From Acidobacteriota bacterium (GTDB lineage: Bacteria > Acidobacteriota > Blastocatellia > Pyrinomonadales > Pyrinomonadaceae): a stretch of DNA of 6,321 nucleotides. Made by a program: the position numbers and the translations under genes. This document shows positions 4,436 to 6,321 of this stretch, one piece after another. The stretch is taken from NCBI GenBank assembly GCA_019247865.1, contig JAFBAJ010000291.1, positions 1-6,321 on the forward strand, given 5' to 3'. The notes beneath the pieces are model-generated. The model did no database searches, was not told where the DNA came from, and saw only the letters and a program-made list of their open reading frames with translations. Positions within the stretch are counted from its first letter, which is position 1. The number at the start of each line of letters is the position of its first letter.

Positions 4436-5575
4436 ATGGAAGACATCACCTTCGCCCCGCGAAGCCGTACCAAATGGTGGCTCATCTTCGGCTGCTGGTC
4501 GTTCGTCGCGCTCTTTTTTTCCAGCCAGACGTATTTTCAGGGCAAGCTCTACCAGCAACCCACGATCTCTTTCCCGCGTGCGATGAGCTGGCAGTTCTCG
4601 TCCTGCTACGTCTGGTTTCTGCTGACGCCGCTTATTCTCTGGTTCAACAAACTCTTCCCGCTCCGGCGCGGGCGTTGGACGCGCAGCATCCCTGCGCACA
4701 TCGTCCTCAGCATTCTGGTGGCGCTCGTGCAGCTCTCGATAGACGCGCGCGTGCTCCCGTTCCTGGGCTACTATCCGGGGCTCACTTTCAGCTCTTACGC
4801 AGAGGCGTACAAATTCTTCCTGCTGGTCAACTTCCATCTCGCGCTCTTCTTCTACTGGGCGATCCTGGGAGTCAAATACGCGATTGACTACTATCAGAAA
4901 TACAGGGAGCGCGAGCTGCGCGCGTCGCAGTTGGAGACGAGGCTCGCGCAGGCGCGGCTGCAGGTTTTGAAGATGCAGCTTCACCCGCACTTTCTCTTCA
5001 ACACGCTCAACGCCATCTCGGAGCTGGTCTACAAAGACCCGGAATCCGCCGAGCAGATGATTACGAATTTGAGCGACCTCCTGCGCCTCTCTTTGGAGAA
5101 CGTCGGCGTGCAGGAAGTCCCGCTCAAGCAGGAGCTGGATTTCCTGAACAAGTACGTCGAGATCGAGCAGACGCGCTTTCATGACCGCCTGCGCCTCAGC
5201 ATGGAGATCGAGCCGGAGACGCTGGACGCCTGCGTGCCGAACATGATCCTGCAACCGCTGGTCGAGAACGCGATCCGGCACGGGATCGGGATGCGCTCGA
5301 CGGGCGGGCAGATCGAGATCGGGGCCGACCGCGCAGACGGGATGCTGCATCTCTTCGTGCGCGATAACGGGCGCGGGTTGATGAACGGAGAGAAGAAGGC
5401 TTTGAAAGAGGGCGTCGGGCTGGCGAACACGCGCGCGCGACTCGCGCATCTGTACGGCGCGTCGCACCGCTTCGACCTCAAAAATTCACCGGGCGGAGGA
5501 CTGCTGGTTGACCTCGCGATCCCGTTCAGAAACAGTTTGAGCAATGACGAAGATTCGGACCTTAATCGTGGATGA
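4436..5575 (+). CDS. LytS-type sensor histidine kinase with four transmembrane helices
   Basis: The product (379 residues from ATG 4436; 384 from ATG 4421) senses an unknown signal at the inner membrane and should phosphorylate the regulator encoded next. Four hydrophobic helices lie at about 14-33, 50-70, 85-105 and 127-150 with short loops, so there is no large extracytoplasmic sensor domain. A coiled linker (YRERELRASQLETRLAQARL) leads to the His_kinase (PF06580) domain, with LKMQLHPHFLFNTLNAIS and the predicted phospho-accepting His185 in PHFLFN. The ATPase follows: N box LQPLVENAIRHG (Asn278), DNGRG (310-314), GVGLANTRARL (326-336) and GGGLLVDLAIPF near the end. All nucleotide-binding motifs look intact. 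The last 32 bases overlap the regulator gene. It resembles the YpdA/BtsS/LytS group in its kinase core only; the membrane domain is not one I can name. Confidence 0.93.
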   Translation: MEDITFAPRSRTKWWLIFGCWSFVALFFSSQTYFQGKLYQQPTISFPRAMSWQFSSCYVWFLLTPLILWFNKLFPLRRGRWTRSIPAHIVLSILVALVQLSIDARVLPFLGYYPGLTFSSYAEAYKFFLLVNFHLALFFYWAILGVKYAIDYYQKYRERELRASQLETRLAQARLQVLKMQLHPHFLFNTLNAISELVYKDPESAEQMITNLSDLLRLSLENVGVQEVPLKQELDFLNKYVEIEQTRFHDRLRLSMEIEPETLDACVPNMILQPLVENAIRHGIGMRSTGGQIEIGADRADGMLHLFVRDNGRGLMNGEKKALKEGVGLANTRARLAHLYGASHRFDLKNSPGGGLLVDLAIPFRNSLSNDEDSDLNRG

Positions 5576-6314
5576 CGAGCCCTTAGCGCGCGAGAGGATC
5601 AAGCGTTATCTCGGCGCGGAGGGCGACATCGAAGTGATCGGCGAATGCGCCAACGGGCGCGACGCCGTCAAGGCGGTCGGCGAACTCGCGCCGGACCTCC
5701 TCTTTCTGGACATCCAGATGCCGGAGCTGGACGGCTTCGGCGTGCTCGAAGCCATCGGCCCGCAACAAGTCCCGGCCATCATCTTCGTCACGGCTTATGA
5801 CAAGTACGCGCTCAGAGCCTTTGACGTGCACGCGCTCGATTATCTCTTAAAACCTTTTAACCGCGATCGCTTCGGGCGCGCGCTCCAGCGTGCGCGAGAG
5901 CAGTTGGAGCATGACAAGCTCGGGCAACTGGATCAGCGCCTGCTCTCGCTCCTCGAAGACCTCAAGACGGAGCACAAATATCTGGATCGACTGGTCGTGC
6001 GTTCGGTCGGCCGTGTCTTCTTTCTCAAGACGGACGAGATCGACTGGATCGAAGCGGCGGGCAACTACGTGCGCCTGCACGTCGGGCGCGAGGCGCATCT
6101 CCTGCGCGAGACGATGAACCGCCTCGAAGCCAAACTGAACCCGGACAAGTTCCTGCGCATACACCGCTCGACGCTCGTCCACATCGACCGCATCAAGGAA
6201 TTGCAGCCGCTTTTCAGCGGCGACTATACGGTCATCCTCAGAGACGGACGCCAGCTCACGCTCTCGCGCAGTTACCGCGACAAGCTGCTGGAGCTTTTCG
6301 ATAAATCGTCCTGA
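5544..6314 (+). CDS. LytTR-family response regulator
   Basis: This 256-residue DNA-binding regulator is the evident partner of the overlapping LytS-type kinase. Receiver domain, residues 4-120: acidic pair Asp10-Asp11 in LIVDDEP, phospho-acceptor Asp56 in LFLDIQMPELDG, Thr83 in FVTAY and Lys103 in LLKPF, so all signature residues are present. A helical linker (about 115-145) precedes a LytTR DNA-binding domain at about 148-253, with motifs VVRSVGRVFFLKTDEIDWIE, AAGNYVRLHV, FLRIHRSTLVHIDRI and LTLSRSYRDKL. The length is typical of LytR/AlgR regulators. Its ATG lies within the kinase gene in another frame without a strong ribosome site, so translation is probably coupled, giving balanced amounts of both proteins. 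Target genes cannot be read from the window; autoregulation through 4268-4403 is possible. The window ends 7 bases after the stop. Confidence 0.95.
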   Translation: MTKIRTLIVDDEPLARERIKRYLGAEGDIEVIGECANGRDAVKAVGELAPDLLFLDIQMPELDGFGVLEAIGPQQVPAIIFVTAYDKYALRAFDVHALDYLLKPFNRDRFGRALQRAREQLEHDKLGQLDQRLLSLLEDLKTEHKYLDRLVVRSVGRVFFLKTDEIDWIEAAGNYVRLHVGREAHLLRETMNRLEAKLNPDKFLRIHRSTLVHIDRIKELQPLFSGDYTVILRDGRQLTLSRSYRDKLLELFDKSS

Positions 6315-6321
6315 CGGGTGT

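Noticed and set aside
4361..5467. Long minus-strand ORF (368 codons) opposite the kinase
   Set aside because: Its translation is Arg/Glu/Gln-rich with no domain pattern, and the + strand encodes an intact histidine kinase over the same bases. It is a GC-rich antisense shadow.

Overview
The window is about 6.3 kb of GC-rich bacterial chromosome. Every supportable gene lies on the + strand and the genes are closely packed. It looks like a free-living Gram-negative-type bacterium: there is a lipoprotein with a lipobox, a Sec-exported protein and ordinary biosynthetic genes. The style of the TPR protein, the small two-helix membrane protein, the zinc-ribbon/TM protein and the LytS/LytTR pair suggests Acidobacteriota (perhaps Blastocatellia). 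That placement is from memory of similar proteins and is not proven here.

Layout: (1) 3-377, the C-terminal end of a TPR protein whose start lies outside the window. (2) 383-460, a long imperfect hairpin in the gap. (3) 468-2868, a compact same-strand run: a small membrane protein, thiE (thiamine-phosphate synthase), a secreted four-cysteine protein of unknown function, and thiD (HMP/HMP-P kinase). ThiD supplies HMP-PP, which ThiE joins to the thiazole phosphate, so two enzymes of the thiamine salvage/assembly branch are present. No thiC, thiG or TPP riboswitch is visible. (4) 2885-2992, an intergenic inverted repeat built from an 8-base unit, then an alternating purine-pyrimidine tract. (5) 3012-4189, a two-gene unit with a 4-base overlap: a zinc-ribbon/single-TM/proline-rich protein and a small lipoprotein. 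(6) 4200-4267, an intergenic inverted repeat built from a 7-base unit, followed by a control region with a perfect TATAAT at 4404. (7) 4436-6314, a two-component system: a four-TM LytS-type histidine kinase overlapping by 32 bases a LytTR response regulator.

The protein-coding content is mostly conventional. The parts least explained by known gene families are the three intergenic hairpins, each starting within about 20 bases of a gene's stop codon; two of them share an architecture in which each arm is itself a short tandem repeat. The uncharacterised secreted, lipoprotein and zinc-ribbon proteins come next. I see no mobile-element gene, CRISPR array, tRNA or rRNA. I found no complete novel system.
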